From contig CM043002.1 of assembly GCA_023678885.1 (NCBI GenBank), positions 1,444,022 through 1,508,021 of the forward strand: DNA of 64,000 nt, written 5' to 3'. The DNA is from Pogostemon cablin (Eukaryota; Streptophyta; Magnoliopsida; Lamiales; Lamiaceae). Made by a program: the position numbers and the translations under genes. This document shows positions 49,258 to 61,279 of the stretch, piece by piece; positions within the stretch are counted from its first letter, which is position 1; every line of letters starts with the position of its first letter. Under the pieces are notes generated by a model. It was not told the origin of the DNA, searched no databases, and saw only the letters and a program-made list of their open reading frames with translations.

Positions 49258-52230
49258 ATGAAGCTTAACACTCTTCTCATTTCACTACTCACTCTCTTTC
49301 TCTCTCTAGCCCAAGCCTTTCTCTCTCCTAATTGTGGTCAACCACCTAACCATGGTTCGACCCTCCAACTCATGCATGCCAACCATCCATGCTCACCCTT
49401 CGTCACTAAAACACGTCACTCATGGGCCCACACGGTTCACCAAATGCACTCGGACGACAAGGCTAGGTTCCGGGTCCTGGCGAGCCTGGCTACGGGTCGG
49501 TCTACCGTTCCCGTAGCCTATGGCTCGTCAATCACCCAGAACCCGACCTACATTGTTCGGGCCAGCATTGGTACACCTAGTCAGACCCTACTCATGACCA
49601 TTGATACGAGCAACGACGCAGCCTGGGTCCCATGCACAGGCTGCGTCGGCTGCTCGTCGTCGGCGCAGTTCGACTCCGCCGAGTCTTCCACCTTCAAGGC
49701 AGTGCCGTGCGGGGCTGCACAGTGTAATCAGGTATTATGAATTAATAGTTATAATTTGTTTAATGCATTTTTTAATATGCATTTAATTATATTATATTTA
49801 ACTATTTATTTATTGTTGTTTATTTTGTGTTTCTTGAATTATGGTTCGTGGTGATCTCGATTGTTTACGTAAAGGATAAAACTTTGAAGTAGAGATTTAT
49901 TCGATATAAATTTTGGAATTATTAATTAATAATTATGGCTTTATTAAGTTAAAGTCAACGTATACAGTGTAAACAAATAAGAGAAAAAAAATTGTGGGTC
50001 TAACTGTCCTAAGGGGTGGAGTCATGAAGGTAACCATATTTTGGGATATATATAAACTCATTTAATTTATTACTATAAGATATAATAAGAAGTTTATTGA
50101 TATATAGACATACATCTTTTTATATAATTCTTTCATCTATTATTATTTATTAATTTGTTGATGAGTTATTATGATGTTACGATGCTAGTTAAAAAATTTA
50201 AATGAGTAATACTTATGAAGTTAAATGAAAGATAATTTATGTAATAAGTCACTTCATTTAAGATTTGACGTATATATGATATGAGATGCTACGACAAAAA
50301 AAGTCACACATCTCATCCTTTTGTTAATCTAGATCTTCAATTATATTTAAGGGTTATACTATTTTTTAATTTAGATAAAAAAGCGCGTTAGAGTTATCAA
50401 ATTTAAATCCTAAAAGAAATTGATTTTTATTTATCAAACAAATAAAATAAAATAAAACAAAATAAAAGGCTAACACCAAAATAAAATTCGATGTGCTTCG
50501 CTGTATATATTCTCATCCATAATATATATAACATAGGATCTCCATTTAATTGTGTTATATTTTAGTTTTACTTCTTCTATTACGAAAATCTATTATATTT
50601 AGTGTTGTAATATATTAGTGTTACGTACAAGAGACAAAATTTCAACATTTTCACGGTAGAGTTTATATTTTCATTAGAGTATACATGTATCTAAATCCTA
50701 AATTTTGTTTTAAGTCACATAATATAATTATGTTTTGATCCATTTTTGACCTAAATGAAGATTATTTTTTTCTTCCCACACTATTATAACATTATAATTG
50801 GATTCTCCCCATAAATTAACATATTTGCTATCATCATGTGACAGTGACATCCTTTATTATATCAAGAGTGAGTGTGACCAGCCATACCCAATGTAGATTA
50901 TTCCTTAAATAGTGCATATCTTCACATGATTACTCTTTAATTAATTATTTACATTGGATTCTCTCAATCTTCCACATCATTAAGAACAATCCATACCACA
51001 TTCAATCATAATTAATTAACTTTAACCCTAAATCTTTGACCACATTTCATTAACTAACACAAAAAATTTCCCAACAGGTCCCCAACCCTAGCTGTGGTGG
51101 CGCCACCTGTGGCTTTAACATGTCATACGGCGGCTCCTCCTTCGCCGCCAACCTCGTGCAGGACACTCTCACCCTCGCCACCGACCCCATCACCGGCTAC
51201 ACCTTCGGCTGCATCCAGACCGCCACCGGAAACTCCCTGCCACCGCAGGGGTTATTGGGCTTGGGCCGAGGCCCATTATCGCTAGCGACCCAATCTTCCA
51301 ATTTGTACCAGTCCATATTCTCTTACTGCCTGCCCAATTTAAGATCTGCTAACTTTAGTGGGTCGCTCAAGTTGGGCCCCAAAAACCAGCCCGTTAACAT
51401 AAAATGCAGCCCATTGGTCAGAAATCCAAGAAGATCGTCACTTTATTATGTGAATTTATTGGGTATTAGAGTTGGTGGCAATTTGGTCAACATCCCTCCT
51501 AGTGCTTTTGCTTTTGATCCCAACACTGGTGGTGGCACCATCATTGATTCTGGTAATCTTTCTATTTTTATTAATTTAATCTTGATTTTTAAATTAATTT
51601 TTTTTGTTATAATTAATTTGGAGGGAATTTGATTGATTAAAACTCTCGTACAATCCATAAATGGTAAACTTAATTTAGGAAAAAGAAGAGTGTTATTGTA
51701 ATTAAATAAACAAAATGAATACACATTTAATAATGAATTAAATTGGAGGTGCTTTATGGTATAAATTGGTTGATTCATACGTAGTTGGTGAAAAAATAAA
51801 TAGCAACGGCGACAGGTAAGAATTAATGTGAAATGACGAATATACCCTTAAAAATCTTTTTGGTACCGAAACAGGGACGATGTTCACGAGGCTTGTGAAG
51901 CCGGCGTACACGGCGGTGAGGGGCGAGCTGCGGCGGCGGATGGGCAACGCCACCGTGTCTTCGGTGGGCGGATTCGACACGTGCTACACAGTGCCGATCG
52001 TGGTCCCCACCATCACGTTCGTGTTTTCCGGCATGAATGTGACGCTCCCTCAGGAGAACTTCCTTCTCCGCAGTAGCTCCAGCAGCACCACCTGCCTGGC
52101 GATGGCGGAGTCGCCGGCGAACGTGAACTCCGTTCTGAATATAATCGCGGCGTACCAGCAACAGAACCACCGCATCCTGATCGACCAGCCCAATTCCAGG
52201 CTGTGTGTGGCCCGTGAACCCTGCAGCTAG
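49258..52230 (+). CDS. AED3: AED3-like apoplastic aspartyl protease, copy 1
   Basis: A pepsin-fold (A1) protease, likely secreted to the apoplast; AED3 of Arabidopsis is linked to systemic immunity. Exons 49258-49731, 51078-51552 and 51875-52230, in phase, 434 residues. Residues 1-20 are a signal peptide (MKLNTLLISLLTLFLSLAQA). A short propeptide-like stretch (STLQLMHANHPCSPF) leads to the first catalytic motif at D116 in IDTSND, the DTSND variant of this subgroup instead of DTGSD. The second is D315 in IIDSGT, split between exons two and three. Also present are QGLLGLGRGPLSL, IFSYCLP and the C-terminal AYQQQNHRILID. There are many paired Cys. A paralogue with the same exon plan lies 4 kb downstream. 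The first intron is 1346 bp. Confidence 0.93.
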
Positions 52231-52233
52231 CTT

Positions 52234-52268
<35 letters not shown>
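52234..52268. repeat. (CT)n microsatellite
   Basis: Nearly pure CT run in the 3' UTR of the first aspartyl protease gene. Confidence 0.95.
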
Positions 52269-52272
<4 letters not shown>

Positions 52273-53699
52273 GGGTGACTGTGAAAGAGAAGATGGAAGC
52301 TTCGAGAAATGAAATTGGACTCCACACTAATTTTATAATTTGGCACTCAATCTCAAATTAGGTCACCATTTTCCAACTTTATTTTGCTTTTTTAGTATAA
52401 TTATTTTTGAAAGTTTTTTTTTAAAGAAATTTATGTTGGGTCTGTTGGATGTATGATGATTATTGAAAGGCAAATAGTTATGTCACTTATTTAGCGTTTG
52501 CCTTTGAGGGGGAGTATAAATTATTTTTAAAATAATTTACTATTACAATCCCAAATAATACATCCTCATTTTGTAAAAACCAATTCTATTTTATAGCACA
52601 TTTAACATAAAAATATAGTTAAATCGATAAACCATTTTACAGTACATTTAACATAAAAATACAGTTAAATCAATGGTTCATCTTCAGAGTCTGCTCCAGT
52701 TTTATGCAATTACTCTCTATTTATAATAATATTTTTTTAATTATTTAAACTAAATATTACACATTATAAATAAAATATATACATATATTACTTAAGAAAA
52801 AAGAAAAAAATGCAGCATGGATTGTAGCAGTTGGAAAATCTAGGGAGCTGCAATATCTCCATTTTGTCTAGAAAAGCTCTTAGAATAATATGGATAGTTT
52901 ATAATATCTAATTGGGAAAAAAATCTTCAGACATACCCAAACTTAAAATAATAGGAATAATTGAATAATCCAATGGATTGGAATTCCTATGAGTTAACTT
53001 TGGATCTCCTTTTATCTTTTTTGTTATCAAGTTTGTGTTAGGATTTGGAGAAGAGCATATATTGATTATGCAGTGGAATAAAATGAGTTTATTTAATTAT
53101 GCAAATCTACCAAACATCTTACATATGCTCACTCCTATAATTAATCCAAGATTGTTCTTTTTATTAGCTGTCAACATTCATTCATTCTAAATCTACATTC
53201 TTTACTTTCAAACACACACAAGAAAATAAAGACAATTAACAATATTCTTTATTGTACTTATTTATTATTTTGAGTAAATCCCTTTCTATACTCGAGATCT
53301 GTACACATGCTCATTTAATGAAATAAATTTATTTCTGAGATGGAATGGAATGATTACATGCATATATAATATTTCCCTAATTTTATTACAAAATTTTCTA
53401 AATTTATTAAAATGTATGTTGTATCTATATTTTTAGTAATACATTCATAAATTTAAGATATCTATGCTTTCGTACATACTTGTTCAAATAGGAGTAATAT
53501 TTAGAAAGTCAAAATAACAGTTATATTTTATTATTGAAAGAAATATACTAAAGGCAAACAAAAATCATGTCGGTCAAGATAAAAGTGAAAATCGTGAAAG
53601 TTCAACTAATATGGCACTGTATGTCTATTACATTTAATGTTATTTTTTTGAATGTAATGATATCCAACTAATTAATTTAAAGAAGACCAAAACCCAGTG

Positions 53700-54330
53700 T
53701 TCACTAATGGTGATCTCATGAGGCACAACAATTGTTGATCGCACTCGGCTAGAGTTTTGCCCTCATATTCAGGAAAGGCTTCAATACACCGTTCACTAAC
53801 AGAAATCCATTTAAGTTATCCCAACAATTGTTGATTACACTCAGAAAGAATTATACCACGCATACGAGGAAGGTTAGAATCCACCGTCCCCCAACAGGGA
53901 ATCCCAATGAGGCTTAATAATTGTTGATCCCATCCTGTCAGAGTTTTGCCTTCACATTAGGGAATTAAGGCTAGAACCCACCGTTCACTTACGGGGATCC
54001 CAATGAGTACTCCCAACAATTGTTGATCACATTCAGTCAGAGTTTTACCTTGACATTCAAGGAAGGCTAGAACCCATCATCCCCTAAGTGGGAATCCCAA
54101 TGAGGCCCAACAATTGTTGATCGCACTCAATCAGAGTTTTGCCCCCACATTCGAGGAAGACCAGAATTCACTGTGCGGGAATCCTAATGAGGCCCAACAT
54201 TTGAAGAAGGCCAGAAATGACCATTCACTAGTGAGAATTCCATTGAGGCACAACAATTATTGATAGCAAACAGCCAGAGTTTGATGCTCTATTTGAATTG
54301 GTTTCACAATTGTTGATCGCGTTTCAAACT
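53700..54330. repeat. Minisatellite of about 95-bp units centred on CAACAATTGTTG
   Basis: The palindrome CAACAATTGTTG (or a one-base variant) recurs at about 53730, 53822, 53914, 54016, 54109, 54250 and 54306. Between copies the order is GCACTCAGTCAGAGTTTTG, CCACATTCGAGGAAGGC, CAGAACCCACCGTTCAC, GGGAATCCCAATGAGG. Unit lengths are about 92-102 bp with some deletions. No reading frame runs through. Confidence 0.85.
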
Positions 54331-54895
54331 TGAAACTTTAAAGAATTTCACTGTAAGACATATGTTTCAAACTTGAAACTTTAAACAATTTCACTGTACG
54401 ACACCTCAAGCCTCACTAGACCAACTCCCACAATTTAATGTTATATTTCCTGATATACACATTAGATGCACGTTAGAGGAAAAATATGAACATTTCCTTA
54501 AAAATTCATATTTTCTTTTCGTGGTATAAACTTAAATTTCTTAAGTATTATCCATCTAGAATATAAGAAAATTTAACACTTAAAATGTAACATGATGAAA
54601 TTTATGAGTTGAAACTTTAGATCTTACAAACCTCAAACTCTATCGGTCAATAGAGTTTACTGGGTTATACTATGTATAATCTTCTATGTATTTATTTATA
54701 TATTAGTAACATATGAGAGAGTTATAGAAATCTAACTCATGGTATGAGCTTGTGTTCTAGATTTTTGTGTCATTCTTTCACCAACGTATCCGTACATTAA
54801 ATACATTGAAATTGAACCATTTTGTTACATACATTTATAAAAAAATAATAATAATAATTAAAAAAAATTCTTCATTTTAGGTCAAGTAATTTATA

Positions 54896-55177
54896 CCCCC
54901 TCCGTCCCATTCATATTTTCCATTTTTCTTTGTCCTATATTTATATTCACCAACCAAAAAAGAAAATTTTACATTAACCAACAACCTCAAAAGTTATTTT
55001 AATTTTAAAAATACCACCACCACCACCAAACACACATAACATACTGTACTTTATAATTTATTTATTACTTAAAAATATCACAATACCCTTAAAACGTCAA
55101 TAAAATTGGCCAAAAAATAATTTTTCTTAAACTTCATATCTATAGTGTCTACGAATATAAGCCCGGGACGTAGGGAG
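54896..55177. mobile_element. Stowaway-type MITE
   Basis: A 282-bp element with CCCCTCCGTCCCATTC at the left and CCGGGACGTAGGGAG at the right, flanked by TA (54894-54895 and 55178-55179). No coding capacity. Confidence 0.8.
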
Positions 55178-55184
55178 TATATAA

Positions 55185-56050
55185 AATTTTTGAAAACCGC
55201 AAAAACTACCCGCACCAAATTGTACCGCACCGCTATATACAATTATTTAGATAAACCGCAATTTATAATTTAAGGAAAAACCACACTGCACTTTATGGTG
55301 CGATTTCATTTTTATAGTCGAAACCGCACCGAGCGCACCACTAATTTTTATTAGTATTATATTATATTTATATATGTTAGTATGTAAATATTTTAGTCAT
55401 TACTCATTAGTTATTCACTACTCCTATAAAAATTTTTTTATTACTGTTGTTGTCTTTATCTTCACTCTTACCATATATGTGTCCTAACTTCTATTCTTTT
55501 TACTTCAATGGAGTACTTCTTATCTTTATTATTACTCTCATACATCTATGTAAAATCCCAACTATAAGTCAATCAATTAGTCTAACTTCCTATGTATTGT
55601 TAGATCAATGTTGCAAACATTTTTACATGACTATAGGTTTAATTTTATATATTAATGTAAATGGGATCACCTATTATATTTATAAGTTTCATCACCTATT
55701 TTACATATTAAATGTTTGTCATGTTTATTATCATGATTAAATTATCGCCAAATGTACAAGGATGTAATGATCATTACTTATGGTATATGTTTTTTATTAG
55801 AAAATAAGTTGTAAAATACGAAGTGTAGTACAATTATAAAATAAAAGATTCGGATCGATATTTATGTAGGCTAATCTATTAATAAAATCGTCAAACCGCA
55901 CCAAGACCGACGGAAACCGTTTAAAACCGCATAATCAATATTCCTTGAATAATCGCGGTTTAAACTTGATTACTAAACCGAATCGTATATGACAATGCAA
56001 TTTAAATTATATAAAAAAAACCGCATAACCCACCGTGGACACCCCTTACA
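55185..56050. mobile_element. Degraded hAT-like element rich in AACCGCACC words
   Basis: The words AAACCGCA and ACCGCACC recur near both ends, and the right end reads CCGTGGACACCCCTTA, like the terminal repeats of plant hAT elements. No matching left terminus is seen; the preceding MITE lies at that border. Non-coding. Confidence 0.4.
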
Positions 56051-56077
56051 ATTTCCATTGTAAATTAACCTTCTACT

Positions 56078-56087
56078 TTTATATACT
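56078..56087 (+). promoter_or_regulatory. Possible TATA box of the second aspartyl protease
   Basis: TTTATATACT lies 57 bp upstream of the ATG at 56144 and 90 bp upstream of the one at 56177, a reasonable spacing for a plant TATA box. No supporting data beyond the motif. Confidence 0.35.
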
Positions 56088-56176
56088 ATGTTGTATGCGA
56101 ACTCACACAATTACAAACACTTTAGAGCTATAAATTCCCACACATGAGACTCACAAAACCATCACACCCACCCACA

Positions 56177-58211
56177 ATGAATCCATTCCTCTTTTCACTA
56201 CCCATCCTCCTCCTCTTTTCCACTCTAGCCCAAGGGTGGCGCCACCCCAACTGCGCCACCGTCGACGACGGCTCCACCCTCCAAGTCTTCCACGTCAACA
56301 GCCCATGCTCCCCCTTCGCCTCCAAAACACCCCTCTCATGGCAGGACTCCCTCCTCCAAATGCAAGCCAGCGATCAAACCAGGCTCCAATACCTCTCAAG
56401 CCTCGTCGCCGGCCGCTCCGTCGTGCCGGTTGCCTCCGGCAGGGCCGTCACTCAGAACCCCACCTACGTCGTCCGCCTCAAAATCGGCACGCCGGTACAC
56501 ACTCTCCTGGTGGCGCTCGACACCAGCAACGACGCCGCCTGGATCCCATGCACCGCCTGCGCCGGCTGCTCCTCCGCCACTTTCGATTCCACTAAATCCT
56601 CCACCTTCAAACCACTCCGCTGCGGCTCCCCACAATGCGCCTAGGTACGGTGACTCTCACGCGCCACCACCACGGTGACGAATCATTTATTGTCTTTTTA
56701 TCTAACAATAATTTAACTTTAAACTAAAAATAAAATAAAATACAAAATTAAAAAGTGTGTAAACTTTATAGTGGTAATACCATCTCAATGTGAAATATTT
56801 TATTTTCGCTATAAAAAATTGGTCCAAAAGTCACATGTAATGACTTATCTCTCTAGTGTGACATTTTTCATTTTCAATATTAGTTATCAATTTTCCTATG
56901 ATTTACGTTTTTCTAGTGTGACATTTTACATTTTCAATATTAATTATCATTTTCATTATAAAATATTGATATCAAGATGACAATCTCACGCGAGTTTTTT
57001 TCAATTTATAATTAAAGTGTTTATTTATTATAGGTACCGAATCCAAGTTGCGGTGGCACCGCCTGCGGGTTCAACGTGACGTACGGCAGCTCCGCCATCT
57101 CCGCCACGTTGGTGCAGGACAACATCACCCTGGCCACCGATTCGATCCACAGGTACACATTCGGGTGTGTCGTCAAGGCCACTGGGTCGTCGTTCCCGGC
57201 CCAGGGTTTATTGGGTCTGGGCCGAGGCCCACTATCGTTGTTGTCCCAGAGTAATAGTCTTTTTCAGTCCATATTCTCCTACTGTCTGCCCAGCTACAAG
57301 TCCATCAACTTCAGTGGATCGTTGAGATTGGGCCCGAATAGTCAGCCCAAAAGAATCAAAACCACCCAACTTTTGAGAAATCCAAGGAGATCATCTCTAT
57401 ATTATGTGAATTTGTTGGGCATTAAAGTTGGAAGGAGAGTTGTTGACATCCCTTCTACTGCTTTTGCTTTTGATCCTAACACTGGTGCTGGGACTGTCAT
57501 TGATTCAGGTACCTTTTTTATTTATTTATTTTTCTGTTGATCTATTTTTTTTTAATATTTGTATAATTTCTTTGATTTTTTGATATTGTTATAATTAATA
57601 AAATTCCCATAATTTTTTATGAATTTTAAATTAAAACCGTCCCACAAAAATTTATTTTCTCTAAAGTAATTTTACCAAAACTGTCGTTATGTTCCATTTT
57701 TCTAATTCCGTACTTTTATAAAGTTTTGAGATGAAGTTAGTAAAAAAAATATTATTTTAAGTCAAAATCGAAGTAAAACCAAAAGTTTGAGATAAAAATA
57801 AGTGTGGTCTCATTTTGAACTCATTAGAGACTAGTATGTCCTAAAAATATTTGTTAAAAAACAGGTACAGTTTTTACTAGCCTGGTGAAGCCGGCGTACT
57901 TGGCGGTGAGAAATGAGCTCCGGCGACGGATGGGCAATGCGACGATATCGTCTCTAGGCGGATTCGACACGTGTTACGTAGTTCCGGTGCCGGTGCCGAC
58001 AATCACATTCATGTTCTCCGGCATGAACGTAACGCTCCCACAAGACAACTTCCTGATCCGCAGCAGCGCCGGCAGCACCTCCTGTTTGGCCATGGCGGCG
58101 GCGGCGGACGGCAACCCTAACGTGATCGCCAGTTTCCAGCAGCAGAACCACCGCATTCTGATCGACGTGCCCAACGCCAAACTTGGGGTGGAGCGTGAGC
58201 CATGCAGCTAG
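56177..58211 (+). pseudogene. AED3-like aspartyl protease, copy 2, with in-frame stop at the end of exon 1
   Basis: A tandem paralogue of the protease at 49258, with the same three-exon plan: 56177-56644, 57034-57508 and 57865-58211; exon two is 475 bp in both. Signal peptide MNPFLFSLPILLLFSTLAQG. An upstream in-frame ATG at 56144 would add 11 residues. Catalytic motifs VALDTSNDAAW and TVIDSGT are intact, as are QGLLGLGRGPLSL and the C-terminus ending EREPCS. The last codon of exon one, just before the GTACGG donor, is TAG (56642-56644), where copy 1 has CAG (Gln). No other GT donor lies in the preceding roughly 60 bp that could avoid it. As read, translation ends after the first lobe, before the second Asp. 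It could be a very young pseudogene, a readthrough case or a base error; everything else looks constrained. Confidence 0.7.
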
Positions 58212-58546
58212 TAATTTAAAATATATGAATTTGGATTGCCGACACTTGAAACATGGAATTTACCCAAGTATTTGGGAATGAGTGGGATTTTGTCGTTTAG
58301 TGGTAAGAAATATAATCACGGGTTAGTTTGAGTTGGAATTTACATTTAAAATGTTTTCATTTGGACCAATTCACGGGTATTTCCTTCTATGTTCACATAC
58401 CCTATGCTCTGTGCTGTCAAATATCATGCAGACTCCGTTAACTTATTTAAGATCAGTCATAATTCCATTTATATTTTGTTGTTACATCTTCTACTTATTA
58501 TGAATCGTTTAATGAATGACAAATCAAACTTGCATGTTTTCACAAG
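58212..58546. other. Short spacer between convergent protease copy 2 and PPR pseudogene
   Basis: No gene or repeat is seen in these 335 bp; presumably 3' UTR and terminator sequence of the protease. Confidence 0.6.
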
Positions 58547-60389
58547 CTACCAATAGTCATTACAAGAACAAACTCCATCTCTAAAATGATGAAACCGGCT
58601 ACAATCTCTAACAACAATATCCCTCTTGAAAATCTTGGAAAACAATTTAATTGAGAGGTGACAATCGCCACAAACTCGTAGATTCTTCACAACCCTAATC
58701 GGGGAGCCACTCGGCGTGTTGATCAAAGCAAACGCAATCGCGATTTTCTCACTATGATACGACAATGCCGTCTCCTTCTCTTCTTCTTCTATATCAGCAA
58801 GCACATTCGTCGTATGTGGTGCATAGCCTTCCCGTCTCAACAACCTCGTCATCTCCGAAAGCATTGCATATATGGCGTGCATTTGAGCGTGAGACGTGTC
58901 ACCCATCACAAATTCATGCACACGTGTCACCCATCACAAATTCATGCACACGGTTTCCTAATTCAACAAGGCTTTGACAAGGCACTTTCTTGACTCCTTT
59001 TATGCATAGCTTTCCTCAAGTCAAGAGCGTCCGACCAACGCCTTTCGGATGCATAGAGATTAGAAAGAAGCACGTAATCTCCACAATGTTTAGGATCTAT
59101 CTTTCTTAGTTCGTCTCTAGCAACCTTCCCGAACGTTAAGTCACCGTTTATTGTACACGCACCAAGTAAAGTTCTCCATATCACAGCATTAGGTTGTATA
59201 GGCATTTTGCATATATAATCATATGCTTATTTCACTAAACCTGCCCTGCCCATCAGATCAACCATACAACCATAATGCTCGATTTTAGGCACGATACCAT
59301 ACACCATCATCTTGTCGAAATACGCCAATCCCTCATCCACCATACCACAATGACTACAAGCATAAAGCACCCCAACAAAAGTAATCTCAGTAGGAACCAA
59401 TCTCTGCATCTCCATTTCCTCAAAAAGTTCAAGTGCTTCCACACCGTATCCATTGACGGCTAATCCAACTATCAACGAAGTCCACGACACGATACTCCGC
59501 TCTTTCAATCCATCAAAGACCATTCTTGCTTCCATGATATTGCCACACTTAGCATAGAAAGCAAGAAGTGCATTTGAAGCATGAAGATTCTTATCCAATC
59601 CCACCTTCATCATGTACAGATGTGCCCTCCTCCCCAAAGCCAGAGCACCAAGTTCAGAACATGCAGTAAACAAACTAACCAAAGTGAACCCATCAGGTTT
59701 AACATTTTTCAAGCACATTTTTCTGTAAAGGGTCAAAGATTCATTAGGCATGCTGTTCAGAGCATAACCATTTATCACAGAATTCCAAGCTACAAGATCC
59801 TTCTGGGGCATTTTGTCGAACACCTGGAGTGCACCCTCCGCCCAACCACACGAACCATAAAAATGAACCAAAGCATTCTGAACAAACATCAATGACTCAA
59901 ACCCATCTTTCAAAGCATCGCAGTGCACTTTCTCGCCATCTCTCAAGACCATCATCTTGGCAATGGCTTTGAGAAGAAAGGGATACGTATGGATTGCACC
60001 GAGCTACGACGCATTCGCAGGTATATATCCGAAGCTGGAGCTGGGTCATCGCTGTCAGCATATCCTCTGATCATCGTATCCCATGTGAAAACATTTGGGT
60101 GCGGAATTTGATCGAACAGTTTCTGGGCATAAGTCATCGGCCCTGAAAGAGACACCAACTTGAAGATCAAGTGCTTCCCCATGTCGACGCTGGAGAGAGG
60201 GACGCCATGCCTGATGGAGAAGGCGTGAACTTGGTTCAGTTTTGGAATGGAGGAGGCGCAAGCGTGCAGGAGAGCAATGCATTTTCTGAGAATATATGGT
60301 TTCTTGAATTCCGTTGGTAAATCAATGATGTTCTGCAACGCGTTTGATGAAGATGGAGATGGCGAGAAAATATGTGCCTCCGATTGCAT
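58547..60389 (-). pseudogene. PPR-DYW protein gene, disrupted by several lesions
   Basis: An intronless minus-strand gene of the PLS-DYW pentatricopeptide repeat class; intact members edit C to U in organelle RNA. The start is MQSEAHIFSPSP at 60389 (or MCRLTP at 60419). PPR motifs follow (KLFDQIPHPNVFTWDTMIRGY, VFDKMPQKDLVAWNSVINGY, LKERSIVSWTSLIVGLAVNGYG), then E/E+ motifs and a DYW domain with HSEK, CGDCH and the terminal NDYW (stop 58547-58549). Lesions seen: a frameshift at about 59981-59997 (after SSVQS); an in-frame TAA at 59227-59229 (GLVK-stop-AYDYI); a frameshift at about 58996-59001 (before VKKVPCQSLVELG); and a 28-bp tandem duplication (58895-58950) in the HEFVMGD region. These close at least three times what should be a single frame, so it is not functional as read. 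Confidence 0.92.
58895..58950. repeat. 28-bp tandem duplication in the PPR pseudogene
   Basis: Positions 58895-58922 and 58923-58950 repeat CGTGTCACCCATCACAAATT and the next eight bases. Being 28 bp, it shifts the reading frame by one. Confidence 0.95.
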
Positions 60390-60572
60390 GTCAAAGCATG
60401 TTGGAGTTAGACGACACAACGCACCAGCAATATTTGTTGCCTGATGAGCTCTGACTTATTAATGGGCCGTTGACTTTTTTGATGGGCTTAGGCCCAATAT
60501 AAATGGTTCCAAGTATAACAGAACCTATTCATAATAGCCAAGATGATTAAATTAAGGGTGGCACTATTTCAG

Positions 60573-60758
60573 AGGTAGAGGTGAGGGTGGAAAGACCTTC
60601 CAACTGAGTTTGGTTGCTGCAGGGTGGGGGGTTCGAATCTTGCATTTGACATAGATTTGGCCCCTTGCAAGCACAAGTTTAACAGTGAGCCTTCTCTATA
60701 AGTCACTTGAGATCCTGTGATTTACCTCCTCCAGTGGGAGCTCTAATGATGGGGTACA
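60573..60758 (+). mobile_element. SINE-like element, copy 2
   Basis: Plus-strand relative of the element at 47794-47996, with the B-box word GGTTCGAATCT at 60630-60640 and the same order of shared words. Orientation is opposite to copy 1. Confidence 0.6.
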
Positions 60759-61279
60759 CTATTTAATAAAGATCATTGACGGTATAGGAAAGTGTTCACA
60801 TTGTGTATAACCAAATTTTCTGCTTCCAACTTATACGATATATCTCGGCAGCTCCCCAAATATTTACATATTTTCGGCAACTTATTGCCAAATTTTAGCA
60901 AGATATTCGGTGAACCAGTATTGAAATCTTAAGCTCCCATTTTCAACTAAAAAACATACAAGATTCACGCTCATCGTCTATTACTAACCCACCACCATTA
61001 ATTAATCAATAAACTACACAATTTCAATAACCAAAAAATTGCAAAGTGATTGTTGATGTTTTAAAATGTAAATTGACTTGCTTCTCATCTAGTCTCTCTC
61101 TTTCTTTTACAGAATGGTGCGAGTGGTGTGGGTGTAAGTGTGTGTTCCTGGTGTATATGTGTTAGTGTCCGTTTAAAATGTGAGTGTGGGATGGGTGTGC
61201 AAAGCAAAGTTTTTTCCTTTTTACTTTATTTTTAGTTTAATGCAGTAAATGAGTAAGGGTTAAAGCAGAGGTGGAGATT

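Larger units (their letters stand above)
52231..56176. other. Intergenic region between the tandem proteases
   Basis: No gene is supported. It contains a CT microsatellite just after the first stop (52234-52268), a palindrome-centred minisatellite (53700-54330), a 42-bp type duplication (about 54320-54410), a Stowaway MITE (54896-55177) and a degraded hAT-like element (about 55185-56050). Confidence 0.7.

Noticed and set aside
49601..58180. Pro/Ala/Arg-rich overlapping frames in the protease exons
   Set aside because: Out-of-frame readings of GC-rich protease exons; only the protease frame has catalytic motifs and matching splice phases.
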